DNA from: Hymenobacter guriensis
Lineage (GTDB): Bacteria; Bacteroidota; Bacteroidia; Cytophagales; Hymenobacteraceae
NCBI RefSeq assembly: GCF_015773195.1
Contig: NZ_JADWYK010000007.1
Location: forward strand, 124,001 to 188,000
Direction of reading: 5' to 3'
Length of the DNA stretch: 64,000 nucleotides
In this document: one piece after another, positions 39,617 to 48,703 of the stretch
Layout of the letters: every line of letters starts with the position of its first letter
Position numbering within the stretch: position 1 is the first letter of the stretch
Made by a program: the position numbers and the translations under genes
The notes under the pieces: model-generated
Database searches by the model: none
Told to the model about the DNA's origin: nothing
The model's input: the letters and a program-made list of their open reading frames with translations, nothing else

Positions 39617-41126
39617 GTCCTTCCAGCGGGCGGCAGCCATTTTCTTTTCCGCTTCTCTGCTGCTCACCGCCTGTGAAGACCCGAATACAGTAGGACTGGA
39701 GCTTCCGGGCTCCACCCCACTGACCACTGAGTTCAAAGACCTGGCCGTCACGGCCTCCACTATTCAGCAGGATTCGCTGCCTACTACTGGTCGCAATCAT
39801 TACCTTGTGGGGCGCCTTCAGGACGCCACGCTCGGTACTATCACTGCCCGCACGTTTTTTGAGGCACAGGTAAGCAACGATTCCATTCCGGCCCTGTTTA
39901 CGGGGGCGCAGCTCGACTCCGTGGTTCTGTACTTTGGGTTCGACCAGATCTATGGCCCAACCACCGTGGCTCCCCGCTTCGATGTGTATAAGCTGGCCGC
40001 GCCCCTGGACAGCCGCACAACCTATAACTCTTCCAGCTCTTTGCCAACTGACGTAGCGCTGGCCACGAATGTAGCGGTCAAAACCAACCGCAGACAGATG
40101 GCCCGGCAGCGTGTAAACCCGTCTTCTACTACGGACACGACGACTAAAATTGTAGATGCGGGCCCTTTGAACGTCATTCGGCTCCCATTGGTAAAGAGTG
40201 GACAGAGCACCGCTTTTACGACGGCTCTGTTTACGGCGCTCAATACCCCTGGCTTCAATCAGGCCGCACTTAATAATTTGCTGCCAGGCTTTTCCTTGCA
40301 GCCTAATGCAAGCTACGCGAGCAGCATTCTGCGTTTTGGCCGCACCACTGCCACCCGGGCCATTGTTTATTACCGGGCCGGTAAAACCAAGCAGCCAGAT
40401 GTGCCCATAAAACGCACGTATATCATCCGGTACGCCAATGCTTCCAGCAGCAGCGCTACCGGGCAGCCGGATCCAAACGCGCCCCGCTATTTCACGCAGC
40501 TTACCACGCAGCTTAATGGTGCACTGGCTACGCTAGTATCTGACAAGGATTCTGTACCGTCGGCCAATACCAATGGCCTGACGTATCTACAGGAAGGCAC
40601 AGGCATAGCTACCAAGCTCTACGTGAGTGGTCTGGCGGAATTGGCCCAGCAGAAGAACATTGTGGTTAACCGAGCCGAGCTCATCATTCCGGCCAGGCCT
40701 TACGCCAATGCCCGGTTTGCGTATCCATTGCAGGCTTTCTTGTACGAAGTCAACAAAAACAACCAAATTTTAACGCGCGTTATCGACAACCAGGAGATAG
40801 ACCGGGTAGTGCAGGCAAGCGGCTTCTCCCCCACCTCTTCCGGCAACGCTGCCCCCGTGGACTTTTATGACTCCGGCTCCGCCACTAAAGGCTACAGCGT
40901 ACTGTTAACCAGCTATATCCAGGCGTACCTGAATAATACGCTGGGCGAAAAACCCGCAGGCTTTGTCTTAACGGCTTCGCCGCGTCTGCTCTCCAATTTA
41001 GTGACGCCCCGTACCAACGGAGATGCCTCTTCTACAACCTTAGCTATAGCCAACAACCTAACGCTCAACCGGGCTGTATTGGACGCTAACAACATTAAGC
41101 TTCGCGTCTACTACTCGCGGCTCTAA
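39600..41126 (+). CDS. DUF4270 lipoprotein
   Basis: A 508-residue predicted lipoprotein: signal peptide MNWPTRSFQRAAAIFFSASLLLTAC with the lipidated cysteine at about 25, then EDPNTVGLELPG. The remainder is Ser/Thr/Asn-rich beta structure typical of DUF4270 (ALDSVVLYFGFDQ-like strands, a final NNIKLRVYYSRL). Family function is unknown; it is probably at the outer membrane or surface. The ATG at 39600 overlaps the end of the GT5-domain gene by 17 nt. Confidence 0.86.
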   Translation: MNWPTRSFQRAAAIFFSASLLLTACEDPNTVGLELPGSTPLTTEFKDLAVTASTIQQDSLPTTGRNHYLVGRLQDATLGTITARTFFEAQVSNDSIPALFTGAQLDSVVLYFGFDQIYGPTTVAPRFDVYKLAAPLDSRTTYNSSSSLPTDVALATNVAVKTNRRQMARQRVNPSSTTDTTTKIVDAGPLNVIRLPLVKSGQSTAFTTALFTALNTPGFNQAALNNLLPGFSLQPNASYASSILRFGRTTATRAIVYYRAGKTKQPDVPIKRTYIIRYANASSSSATGQPDPNAPRYFTQLTTQLNGALATLVSDKDSVPSANTNGLTYLQEGTGIATKLYVSGLAELAQQKNIVVNRAELIIPARPYANARFAYPLQAFLYEVNKNNQILTRVIDNQEIDRVVQASGFSPTSSGNAAPVDFYDSGSATKGYSVLLTSYIQAYLNNTLGEKPAGFVLTASPRLLSNLVTPRTNGDASSTTLAIANNLTLNRAVLDANNIKLRVYYSRL

Positions 41127-41231
41127 TCAAACTTTTTTTGTTGCATTTTTGTCGGCTGGTTGGCTGGTAAGGTTTTTGCCTGGCCGGCCCCAGTCGTTTT
41201 TTTCTGTTGTCAATTTTCATTTCAAACTGCC

Positions 41232-43067
41232 ATGTGCGGAATTGTAGCATACATCGGGCATCGTGAAGCCTGCCCTATCATTATTAAAGGCTTGCGCCGC
41301 CTTGAGTACCGCGGCTACGACTCAGCCGGTGTAGCGCTGCTCAACGGCCAGTTGAGCGTTTACAAGAAGAAAGGGAAAGTAGCGGATCTGGAAGCGTTTA
41401 TCGCCGAAAAGGACACCCACGCCAACATTGGTATGGGCCACACCCGCTGGGCTACCCACGGCGAGCCGAACGATGTAAATGCTCACCCGCACTACTCCAC
41501 TTCGGAGCGCATTGCCATCATTCACAATGGCATCATCGAAAACTACGCGGCGCTGAAGCAGCACCTGCAGCAGCAGGGCCACGTGTTCCACTCAGACACT
41601 GACACCGAAGTTTTCGTCAACCTGATCGAGGAAATCCAGAAGCAGAACGGCTGCTCCCTGGAGGAAGCCGTTCGCCTGGCCCTGCACGAAGTTGTCGGCG
41701 CTTATGCTATTGTCGTGCTCAGCAAAGACAACCCCAACCAGCTGATTGCGGCCCGTAAAGGCTCGCCCCTGGTGATTGGCGTGGGCAAGGACGAATTCTT
41801 CCTGGCTTCGGATGCTACGCCCATCATTGAGTACACCAACGAGGTAATCTATGTAAATGATTACGAGCTGGCGGTTATCAAGAACGGTGAGCTGGAAATT
41901 CGCTCGCGGGAAGACGTTAAGCAGACGCCGTACATCCAGACGCTGGAACTGGAGCTGGACCGCATTGAGAAAGGCGGCTACGAACACTTCATGCTGAAGG
42001 AAATCTTCGAGCAGCCCCGCTCTATCCTCGACTCGATGCGGGGCCGCCTGGAGCTGGAAGCCGGCCACCTGAACATGGGTGGTGTGCGGGCCTACGAGCG
42101 TAAGTTCGTAAATGCTGACCGTATCATCATCGTGGCCTGCGGCACCTCCTGGCACGCTGGCTTGGTAGCCGAATACCTGCTGGAAGACCTGGCCCGGATT
42201 CCGGTGGAGGTGGAATACGCCTCGGAATTCCGCTACCGTAACCCCATTATCACGGAGCGCGACATCGTTATTGCTATTTCGCAGTCCGGTGAAACGGCTG
42301 ATACTTTGGCCGCTATTGAGCTGGCCAAGAGCCGGGGCGCTACCATCTTCGGGATCTGCAACGTGGTGGGCAGCAGTATTGCTCGCGCCACCGACGCCGG
42401 AGCGTACACCCACGCCGGCCCGGAAATTGGGGTAGCCTCCACGAAAGCCTTTACCGCACAGGTAACGGTGCTTACCCTGCTGGCCATGATTGTGGGCCAT
42501 AAGCGCGGCACCCTCACCGACTCGAAGCTGCGTGAGCTGATGGTAGAGCTGAGCAGCATCCCCGCGAAAGTGGAAAAGGCGCTCCTGCTGAACGACCAGA
42601 TTGAGCGCATTTCGGAGACGTTCAAGGACGTGCCGAACTTCCTGTACCTGGGCCGCGGCTACAACTTCCCCGTAGCCCTGGAAGGCGCCCTCAAACTAAA
42701 GGAAATCAGCTACATCCACGCCGAGGGTTACCCGGCCGCGGAGATGAAGCATGGCCCTATCGCCCTGATTGACGAGAACATGCCCGTGGTGGTTATTGCT
42801 ACCAAGGACAGCTCCTACGAAAAGGTAGTAAGCAACATCCAGGAAGTGAAAGCCCGCAAAGGCCGCATCATTGCCGTGGTAACGGAAGGCGACACCACTA
42901 TCCCAAGCATGGCTGAATTCACTATTGAAGTGCCGGCTACAAGCGAAGTGCTGATGCCGCTGGTATCGGTGGTGCCGCTGCAGCTGCTCTCCTACCACAT
43001 TGCCGTAATGCGCGGCTGCAACGTAGACCAGCCCCGCAACCTGGCCAAGTCCGTAACGGTAGAGTAA
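41232..43067 (+). CDS. glmS: Glutamine-fructose-6-phosphate aminotransferase
   Basis: GlmS makes glucosamine-6-phosphate for peptidoglycan and LPS. The 611-residue enzyme begins M-CGIVAYIGHREA, so the catalytic cysteine becomes residue 1. The glutaminase domain (1-240; GHTRWATHGEPN) is followed by two SIS sugar-isomerase domains (about 285-430 and 455-600; ISQSGETADTLAA), and the C terminus PRNLAKSVTVE is the classic ending. The start at 41232 is fixed by the need for an N-terminal cysteine. Confidence 0.97.
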   Translation: MCGIVAYIGHREACPIIIKGLRRLEYRGYDSAGVALLNGQLSVYKKKGKVADLEAFIAEKDTHANIGMGHTRWATHGEPNDVNAHPHYSTSERIAIIHNGIIENYAALKQHLQQQGHVFHSDTDTEVFVNLIEEIQKQNGCSLEEAVRLALHEVVGAYAIVVLSKDNPNQLIAARKGSPLVIGVGKDEFFLASDATPIIEYTNEVIYVNDYELAVIKNGELEIRSREDVKQTPYIQTLELELDRIEKGGYEHFMLKEIFEQPRSILDSMRGRLELEAGHLNMGGVRAYERKFVNADRIIIVACGTSWHAGLVAEYLLEDLARIPVEVEYASEFRYRNPIITERDIVIAISQSGETADTLAAIELAKSRGATIFGICNVVGSSIARATDAGAYTHAGPEIGVASTKAFTAQVTVLTLLAMIVGHKRGTLTDSKLRELMVELSSIPAKVEKALLLNDQIERISETFKDVPNFLYLGRGYNFPVALEGALKLKEISYIHAEGYPAAEMKHGPIALIDENMPVVVIATKDSSYEKVVSNIQEVKARKGRIIAVVTEGDTTIPSMAEFTIEVPATSEVLMPLVSVVPLQLLSYHIAVMRGCNVDQPRNLAKSVTVE

Positions 43068-43084
43068 CCCGTAACAGATACATG

Positions 43085-43118
43085 AAAAAGCCGCCCTGTG
43101 AGCACGGGGCGGCTTTTT
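43085..43118 (+). terminator. Terminator after glmS
   Basis: A 12-bp stem AAAAAGCCGCCC (43085-43096) with 43107-43118 and an inner GTG/CAC pair. It is bidirectional, serving the converging gene as well. Confidence 0.94.
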
Positions 43119-43137
43119 ACGTTTGTTGCCTTACGGA

Positions 43138-43806
43138 TCAGCCCAACTCGAAAGACTCATTGCGCAGGTACATGGTTTTGAGCAGCGGGCAGACTTTATA
43201 CCGCTCGTCGTGGGTGTCGAGGTACAGATTTTCCAAGGTTTCGTACACCCGGCTTACGCCGATGGCGTTGGCCCACGCAAACGGGCCGTGCGGATAGTTG
43301 GTACCCAGCTTCATGCCCAAATCAATGTCTTTGACGGAAGCAGTGCCTTCCTGCAGGGTGTAGCACGCTTCGTTGATAATCATACAGATGACCCGCGGTG
43401 TGACCATCCCCACGCGGTCCTGCACTACCCGGAAATCAGAGCCCAGGGCGGTGCATACCTCTGCTAGCTTAATGGAATCATCAGGCCGGAACAAGCTTAC
43501 CTCCAGCAGCTTCCGGTCGATGAGCGTGGGCAGACCACAGAAGCCGAAGACCGGCCCGAATGGCGGCTCTTCGTTGTGGAACAGTTGCGCCAAGCTGCGA
43601 GCCGTGGTATTGTAGAACAGCGCCTGCCGAGGCTTTTCGTAGTGCAGCTCGGGCCAGTCGCGCAGATCAAAGGCCACATCGGCGGCACCGAGGCGCGGGA
43701 GCAGGTCGGCGGCCGCGGCGGGGCAGAAGTCGTAGGTATGGGTTTCGCCAAACTTGCGGCGCAGCTCGTCGGCCACGTGCAGGCCCTCCACAATGAACAG
43801 GTGCAT
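43138..43806 (-). CDS. 3-hydroxyacyl-CoA dehydrogenase C-terminal-domain protein
   Basis: A 222-residue protein. The second half (about 128-215; RVGMVTPRVICMIINEACYTLQEGTAS, then DIDLGMKLGTNYPHGPF) is the C-terminal helical domain of 3-hydroxybutyryl-CoA dehydrogenases. The first ~120 residues do not show the GxGxxG NAD motif of a normal N-terminal domain, and the protein is about 60 residues short of the full enzyme. It is therefore either a degenerate dehydrogenase or a protein with another use of this fold. I see no frameshift that would restore the motif. Confidence 0.72.
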   Translation of the reverse strand: MHLFIVEGLHVADELRRKFGETHTYDFCPAAAADLLPRLGAADVAFDLRDWPELHYEKPRQALFYNTTARSLAQLFHNEEPPFGPVFGFCGLPTLIDRKLLEVSLFRPDDSIKLAEVCTALGSDFRVVQDRVGMVTPRVICMIINEACYTLQEGTASVKDIDLGMKLGTNYPHGPFAWANAIGVSRVYETLENLYLDTHDERYKVCPLLKTMYLRNESFELG

Positions 43807-43869
43807 GAATTTTTCAGCTTACTTTAGCTCAAAGATAGGCTTTCCCCTTCCACGAAAACTTCCCGCTCT

Positions 43870-44259
43870 ATGTCGCACACCATCGTCTTCTCCTCCGACG
43901 CTCCTGCTCCTATCGGCCCCTACAGCCAGGCCATTCAAGCGGGCAATACCGTGTACGTTTCGGGCCAGATTGCGCTGGACGCCACCACCGGCCAACTCGT
44001 AGGCAACGGCGACGTAGCCCAAGAAACGCACCAGGTAATGCGCAACCTGCAAGCCGTGCTGCACGCAGCCGGCCTCACGCTCCGCCACGTGGTGAAGTGC
44101 AGCATCTTCGTGAAGGACCTGGGCAACTTCGGCCTCATCAATGAAATCTACGGCAGCTACTTTGAGGCCGACTACGCCCCCGCCCGCGAAACCGTGGAGG
44201 TAAGCCGCCTGCCCAAAGACGTGCAGGTGGAAATTTCCTGCGTGGCCGTGGGGGAATGA
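43870..44259 (+). CDS. ridA: RidA-family reactive imine deaminase
   Basis: RidA hydrolyses 2-aminoacrylate and other reactive enamines formed by PLP enzymes. The 129-residue protein carries APAPIGPYSQAIQAGNTVYVSGQ (about 11-33), the carboxylate-binding arginine in PARETVEVSRLP (about 105) and the final EISCVAV strand. It is divergent from the dehydrogenase-like gene, with only 63 nt between them. The symbol is by family. Confidence 0.92.
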   Translation: MSHTIVFSSDAPAPIGPYSQAIQAGNTVYVSGQIALDATTGQLVGNGDVAQETHQVMRNLQAVLHAAGLTLRHVVKCSIFVKDLGNFGLINEIYGSYFEADYAPARETVEVSRLPKDVQVEISCVAVGE

Positions 44260-44262
44260 AAA

Positions 44263-44392
44263 GGTTACGGGTAATACGTGAGAGGGTAAAAAAGTCAGCC
44301 GTCATGCGGTTGCTGGCACCATACTAAAGATGAATTGATGACCGTTTACTCATCAATTCATTTCCTCATCACGTTTCACCTTATCCTCTGAA
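44263..44392. repeat. Word-repeat region with a 12-bp hairpin after ridA
   Basis: The segment holds degenerate units such as GGTTACG and GGTAATA on the left, and a perfect 12-bp hairpin ATGAATTGATGA (44330-44341) with 44350-44361 and an 8-nt loop. The far right (44362-44392) continues with CATC/CACC words in inverse sense. The arms match poorly beyond the hairpin. Confidence 0.55.
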
Positions 44393-44396
44393 AACC

Positions 44397-44582
44397 ATGA
44401 AAGAACTGGGACTCGGTTTATTTATTATCGGACTGGTATCGTTGATTTTGCCGTTTCTAGGCCTGAAATTCATGTTCCTGACCTGGATTGAACAATGGGG
44501 GCCGAGCACGGCCTGGGCCATTCGCGGCGGCGCCACGCTGCTGGGCCTGGTGCTGTGGCTCAGCTTCAAAAACCGCGACTGA
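44397..44582 (+). CDS. Small two-helix membrane protein
   Basis: A 61-residue protein with two hydrophobic helices (LGLGLFIIGLVSLILPFLGL, about 4-23, and ATLLGLVLWLSF, about 46-57) separated by WIEQWGPSTAWAIRGG. I do not recognise a characterised family. The stop TGA overlaps the ATG of the pentapeptide gene by one base, so the pair is almost certainly co-translated. Confidence 0.75.
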   Translation: MKELGLGLFIIGLVSLILPFLGLKFMFLTWIEQWGPSTAWAIRGGATLLGLVLWLSFKNRD

Positions 44583-45196
44583 TGCGCCGACCCGCTGCCC
44601 GCAAGCCAGCCAAGCCCCTGCGCAAGCCCGAATATTTTCCACCCGAAAACGTGCTAACGCGCGTGCTGCCGCCCGAGTTAGTAGGTCAGCGGGAGTTTGA
44701 GCAGTACCATTTCATCGGCTTCGATTTAAGCCAGGCCGATCTGTCGGGGCGGCGGTTCAGCGAGTGTCTGTTTGAGAACTGCAACCTGGCGGGCACTACG
44801 CTGGCCAATACGGCCCTGCAGAACGTGGCCTTTGCGGGCTGCAAGCTTCTGGGGCTGCAGTTTACCGCGTGCCGGGACCTGCTCTTCGACGTGCACTTCG
44901 ACCAGTGCCAGCTCGATTACGCCTCGTTCTGGGGCAAGGTGATGCCCAATACGCGCTTTGTGGGCTGCTCCCTCCAGGAAGCCGACTTCACCCGCTGCGA
45001 CTTGGCGGGCGCCGTTTTTCAGGACAGTCAGCTCCATCGGGCTGTATTCAGCCAGACCAGCTTGCCAGGCGCCGACTTCACCACCGCCCAGGGCGTATCG
45101 CTCGACCCGGCCATCAACAACGTCAAACAGGCCCGGTTTGCGCTCAGCAGCCTGCCCGGTCTGCTCGAGCAGTATGAACTGGTGATTGAGGGTTAA
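44582..45196 (+). CDS. Pentapeptide-repeat protein (Qnr-like fold)
   Basis: A 204-residue protein with an Arg/Lys/Pro-rich start and then about 25 pentapeptide units of the A(D/N)LXX or F type from residue ~50 to 175 (for example LSQADLSGRRFSECLFENCNLAG and QEADFTRCDLAGAVF), which would form a right-handed beta helix. Some members protect DNA gyrase from quinolones, but most have no known role. No membrane segment is seen. The start at 44582 is supported by the TGATG overlap. Confidence 0.85.
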   Translation: MRRPAARKPAKPLRKPEYFPPENVLTRVLPPELVGQREFEQYHFIGFDLSQADLSGRRFSECLFENCNLAGTTLANTALQNVAFAGCKLLGLQFTACRDLLFDVHFDQCQLDYASFWGKVMPNTRFVGCSLQEADFTRCDLAGAVFQDSQLHRAVFSQTSLPGADFTTAQGVSLDPAINNVKQARFALSSLPGLLEQYELVIEG

Positions 45197-45209
45197 GTCG
45201 TAGCAAAAA

Positions 45210-45244
45210 CTCACTCATTCACTCAGTCACCGATTCACTCACTG
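45210..45244. repeat. Single-arm word repeat upstream of gltX
   Basis: 8-nt words ACTCACTC, ATTCACTC, AGTCACCG and ATTCACTC follow one another at about 45210-45240. No matching inverse arm is nearby. The -7 box of gltX starts eight bases to the right. The words are related to those of the panC-panD palindrome. Confidence 0.7.
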
Positions 45245-45251
45245 GATATCG

Positions 45252-45259
45252 TACCTTTG
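45252..45259 (+). promoter_or_regulatory. -7 box of gltX
   Basis: TACCTTTG, an exact TAnnTTTG match, 46 nt before the start codon. It rules out a longer frame beginning with the TTG at 45257. No TTG lies 20 nt upstream; that position is occupied by word repeat. Confidence 0.7.
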
Positions 45260-45304
45260 CGGCGCGTTTCGGCACGTGTACCGGGCGCGAATCAGCTGTA
45301 TTGT

Positions 45305-46852
45305 ATGGAAAGAGAAGTACGGGTGCGGTTCGCGCCCAGTCCCACCGGGCCGCTGCACATCGGCGGCGTGCGCACTGCGCTCTATAATTACCTGTTAGCC
45401 CGCAAGCTGGGTGGCAAAATGCTGCTCCGCATCGAGGATACCGACCAGAACCGCTTTGTGCCCGGCGCCGAGGACTACATCCGCCAGAGCCTGGAGTGGT
45501 GCGGCATCCAGCTCGACGAAAGCCCCTGGGCCGAAACGCCGGGCCCGCACGCGCCCTACCGCCAGAGCGAGCGGAAGCCCATGTACCGCCAGTACGCCCA
45601 GCAGCTGATCGACAACGGCTACGCGTACTACGCTTTCGATACGCCCGAGGAGCTGGATGCCATGCGCGCCCGCCTCACGGCGGCCAAAGTGCCCAACCCG
45701 CAGTACAACAGCATCACGCGCACCCAGATGCGCAACTCCCTTACGCTGCCCGCCGAAGAGGTAGCGCAGCTGCTGGAAGCCGGCGAGCCGTACGTTATCC
45801 GCCTGAAGGTGCCGCGCAAGGAAGAAGTACGCTTCAACGACCTGATTCGCGGGTGGGTGGTGGTGCATTCGTCCAGCATCGATGATAAGGTGCTGATGAA
45901 GTCGGATGGAATGCCCACCTACCACTTGGCCAACATCGTGGACGACCACCTGATGGAAATTACCCACGTGATTCGGGGCGAAGAGTGGCTGCCCTCGGCC
46001 CCGCTGCACGTGCTGCTGTACCGCTACCTGGGCTGGGAAAGCACCATGCCGCAGTTTGCCCACCTGCCCCTGCTGCTCAAGCCCGACGGCACCGGTAAGC
46101 TCAGCAAGCGCGACGGCGACAAGCTGGGTTTCCCGGTATTCCCGCTGGAATGGCACGGCAAAGACGCCGAAACCGGCGAGCCAACGGTGAGCCGCGGCTA
46201 CCGCGAAGACGGCTACCTGCCCGAGGCCTTCATCAACTTCCTGGCTTTCCTGGGCTGGAACCCCGGCTCTACCCAGGAGCTGTTCACGATGGACGAGCTG
46301 GTGGAAGCCTTCTCCATTGAGCGCGTGAGCAAGTCGCCAGCCCGCTTCGATCAAAACAAGGTGCGTTGGTACAACGAGCAGTACCTGCGTGCCAAACCCG
46401 ATGCCGAACTCGCGCAGTACCTAGTAGAAGCCCTCCGCACCCAAGGTCAGGAGCTGGACGCCGCCAAGGCCGAGCAGATTGCGGCCCTGGTAAAAGAGCG
46501 CGCCACCTTCCCCGATGATCTGGCCCGCGAGGCGCAACTGTTTTTCCAGCGCCCCACCAGCTACGACGAACAGGTAATCAACAAAAAGTGGAATGCCCAG
46601 GTGGCCGGCGCCCTCGCTGAGTTTGCCCGGGAGCTGCCCGCCACTGCCGACGCCACGCCTGACGGCATCAAGGCCTTGCTTACGCAGGTGCTGGAACGCC
46701 AGGGCATCAAAATCGGGCAGGTGCTGCAGGCTTTGCGCGTGGCCGTAACGGGTGCCGCCGCCGGGCCCGACCTGATGCACATCATGAGCATTCTGGGTCC
46801 GCAGGAAACCGCTGAGCGGATTCAGCAAGCTCTCAGCCAGCTGCCTGCGTAA
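45305..46852 (+). CDS. gltX: Glutamyl-tRNA synthetase
   Basis: A class I synthetase of 515 residues. It has the HIGH-type motif in FAPSPTGPLHIGG (about 8-20), the KMSKS-type motif as KLSKRDGD (about 265) and a C-terminal anticodon-binding helical domain (about 340-510). Lack of a discriminating glutaminyl enzyme in the window means that discriminating versus non-discriminating use cannot be told. The start at 45305 (MEREVRVRFAPSPTG) agrees with the promoter. Confidence 0.96.
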   Translation: MEREVRVRFAPSPTGPLHIGGVRTALYNYLLARKLGGKMLLRIEDTDQNRFVPGAEDYIRQSLEWCGIQLDESPWAETPGPHAPYRQSERKPMYRQYAQQLIDNGYAYYAFDTPEELDAMRARLTAAKVPNPQYNSITRTQMRNSLTLPAEEVAQLLEAGEPYVIRLKVPRKEEVRFNDLIRGWVVVHSSSIDDKVLMKSDGMPTYHLANIVDDHLMEITHVIRGEEWLPSAPLHVLLYRYLGWESTMPQFAHLPLLLKPDGTGKLSKRDGDKLGFPVFPLEWHGKDAETGEPTVSRGYREDGYLPEAFINFLAFLGWNPGSTQELFTMDELVEAFSIERVSKSPARFDQNKVRWYNEQYLRAKPDAELAQYLVEALRTQGQELDAAKAEQIAALVKERATFPDDLAREAQLFFQRPTSYDEQVINKKWNAQVAGALAEFARELPATADATPDGIKALLTQVLERQGIKIGQVLQALRVAVTGAAAGPDLMHIMSILGPQETAERIQQALSQLPA

Positions 46853-46876
46853 GCTATAGCGCTGACTTAGGTCGTG

Positions 46877-46912
46877 AAAAAAGCCCCGTCGATAGTTCGA
46901 CGGGGCTTTTTT
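46877..46912 (+). terminator. Terminator after gltX
   Basis: A 16-bp perfect stem (46877-46892 with 46897-46912) with a 4-nt loop and T run. Confidence 0.95.
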
Positions 46913-47030
46913 ATGAAGTGGTAGCAGAACCCGCTTCAACCGCTCCGCCACTGGTTTCGTACTAGAGTCTGCTACGCTGGCCGCTGATAGGCCGCGCGTC
47001 TTACCTGCTCAGCCTTTAGCCGCTTGCACC

Positions 47031-47396
47031 ATGGCCAAGAAACCCGTTAGCCCGAAAAAGAAGAAAGTCGACCCCGAGAAAAAAGCCCGGGTACATAAGG
47101 AGCTGGAAGGCTTCGAAATCAAGGTAAACCCCTTGGGCGAAATCACCTCCAACTACTCCATTGAGGACATCAACCACTTTCTGAACCGCCATGTGCGCGA
47201 CAAAAAACTGGTGAACCGCGACGGGCAGTTTGGCGAGAAAGAAGAAGAAAACGATTTTCCGATTGAGGATGGCACCCGGGAGCCCGAGGAATCGGATGAG
47301 GACTTCATGCGCCGCACCAGCAAGGAAGCCCGCAAAAAAGGCGCTGCCCCCGAAGAAGATGTGCCTGGGGTTACCCCCCTGGAAGAAACCGAGTAA
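47031..47396 (+). CDS. Small highly charged protein, Bacteroidota-specific
   Basis: A 121-residue protein: Lys-rich start (MAKKPVSPKKKKVDPEKKAR), a short central segment likely to fold (HKELEGFEIKVNPLGEITSNYSIEDINHFLNRHVRDKKL) and an acidic disordered tail. It may be a nucleic-acid- or protein-binding adaptor. I cannot assign a characterised family. Confidence 0.72.
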   Translation: MAKKPVSPKKKKVDPEKKARVHKELEGFEIKVNPLGEITSNYSIEDINHFLNRHVRDKKLVNRDGQFGEKEEENDFPIEDGTREPEESDEDFMRRTSKEARKKGAAPEEDVPGVTPLEETE

Positions 47397-47420
47397 GCCA
47401 GCCGTATTAACCTGCTGGAA

Positions 47421-47458
47421 GCGTCCGGCTGAGCAAATCCTGTTGCTCGGCCGGACGC
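47421..47458 (+). terminator. Terminator after the charged-protein gene
   Basis: A 16-bp stem GCGTCCGGCTGAGCAA (47421-47436) with 47443-47458 (one T-G pair). A short T run follows at 47464-47467. Confidence 0.82.
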
Positions 47459-47548
47459 CTGTGTTTTAACCCCGGCAGGCAGTATACTACAAGCACATTT
47501 GCTATACTTGAGCCACCAAACTGCTTCGGCACCTACCTTTCTTTCGCT

Positions 47549-48334
47549 ATGATGAACTCTCACGACGTCGACTACAAAATCCTCGGCCACGACATCCAGG
47601 TCCTCGAAGTCGAGCTGGACCCCAACGAAACCGTTATTGCCGAGGCCGGCGCCATGGTGTACATGAGCGAAGCCATTGCCTTTGAAACGAAGATGGGCGA
47701 CGGCTCAGAGCCCGCGCAGGGCTTTATGAGCAAGCTGTTTTCGGCCGGCACGCGCCTGATTACCGGCGAGTCTTTGTTCATGACGCACTTCACGCACCGG
47801 GGCGGCTACGGCAAGGCCCATGTGGCGTTTTCGGCCCCCTACCCTGGCACGATTATTCCGCTGGACCTGCGCACACTGCCGCAGGGCCTAATTGTGCAAA
47901 AGGACGGCTTTCTGGCGGCGGCCCGGGGTACCAAAATCAGTTTGCACTTCAACCAGAAATTCGGGGCCGGCTTTTTCGGGGGCGAAGGATTTATCCTGCA
48001 AAAGCTCACCGGCGACGGCCGCGCCTTTATTCATGCCGGCGGCACCATCATCGAGAAGCGCCTGAACAATGAGCTGCTGCGCGTAGATACGGGCTGCGTG
48101 GTAGCCTTCGAGCCGGGCATCGACTTCAGTGTAGCTCGGGCCGGCGGCCTTAAATCCATGATTTTCGGGGGTGAGGGGCTGCTGCTGGCTACCCTGCGTG
48201 GTACCGGCCGCGTCTGGATTCAATCCATGCCCGTGAAAAAGCTGATTCAGGCGCTGGCACCCAATGGCGGCAATGCCCAGAAGGAAAGCGGCAGCGTACT
48301 GGGCAAGCTCGTCGGCGGTATCATGGACGAATAG
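47549..48334 (+). CDS. AIM24/TIGR00266 family protein
   Basis: A 261-residue protein of the TIGR00266/AIM24 beta-structured family, with [14 protein letters not shown] (about 30), [14 protein letters not shown] (about 73) and an inner tandem of related strands up to residue ~235. The yeast member affects mitochondrial membrane organisation; bacterial members are uncharacterised. The start could be either of two adjacent Met codons. A weak -7 candidate, TATACTTG, lies near 47503. Confidence 0.83.
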   Translation: MMNSHDVDYKILGHDIQVLEVELDPNETVIAEAGAMVYMSEAIAFETKMGDGSEPAQGFMSKLFSAGTRLITGESLFMTHFTHRGGYGKAHVAFSAPYPGTIIPLDLRTLPQGLIVQKDGFLAAARGTKISLHFNQKFGAGFFGGEGFILQKLTGDGRAFIHAGGTIIEKRLNNELLRVDTGCVVAFEPGIDFSVARAGGLKSMIFGGEGLLLATLRGTGRVWIQSMPVKKLIQALAPNGGNAQKESGSVLGKLVGGIMDE

Positions 48335-48346
48335 GTTCCTGCCGAG

Positions 48347-48403
48347 GCCTAAAGCAAGCGGCTCGCTTAACCCCGGGGATTGAGCGAGCCGCTTGCTTTA
48401 GGC
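48347..48403 (+). terminator. Bidirectional 21-bp hairpin
   Basis: The perfect stem 48347-48367 with 48383-48403 has a 15-nt loop that can form an inner CCCC/GGGG pair. It separates converging genes, but lacks a long T tract. Confidence 0.82.
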
Positions 48404-48425
48404 ATTATGTGAGCAAAGAATAACT

Positions 48426-48632
48426 CTATTTCTTTGCGGCCAGCTCATCCAGCGGCTCGTTGGGTGCCGTCATGGCCACAAAAACAAGGCTGCCTACCAT
48501 CACCAGAACCAGCAGGCCCAGGAATCCTAGCAGGGTTTTTTTCACCCAGGCAGGGGTTTTCTTTTTTCGTTTTTTGATGTAGCGCCGTCGTTTCCGGGGT
48601 GCTGGTTCCGAATTAGAAGCAATAGAGGACAC
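48426..48632 (-). CDS. Small basic single-pass membrane protein
   Basis: A 68-residue protein with a strongly basic cytoplasmic part (PRKRRRYIKKRKKKTPAWVKK, about 12-32) followed by one transmembrane helix (TLLGFLGLLVLVMVGSLVFVAM, about 33-54) and a short tail. I do not recognise it. The basic stretch could bind nucleic acid or acidic lipid at the membrane. The 48633-48703 spacer is AT-rich and unremarkable. Confidence 0.7.
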   Translation of the reverse strand: MSSIASNSEPAPRKRRRYIKKRKKKTPAWVKKTLLGFLGLLVLVMVGSLVFVAMTAPNEPLDELAAKK

Positions 48633-48703
48633 GGGTGGGAAGGTTAGATCAGAAGCATAGCTCTAATATATAATGTTTTATAAAATAAAAGCCCTTGCCA
48701 CTG

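Noticed and set aside
43138..43806. Frameshifted full-length 3-hydroxyacyl-CoA dehydrogenase
   Set aside because: No neighbouring frame on the same strand supplies a GxGxxG segment, and the upstream space to ridA is only 63 nt.
45395..46354. 319-codon minus-strand frame opposite gltX
   Set aside because: A shadow of gltX with no recognisable domain.
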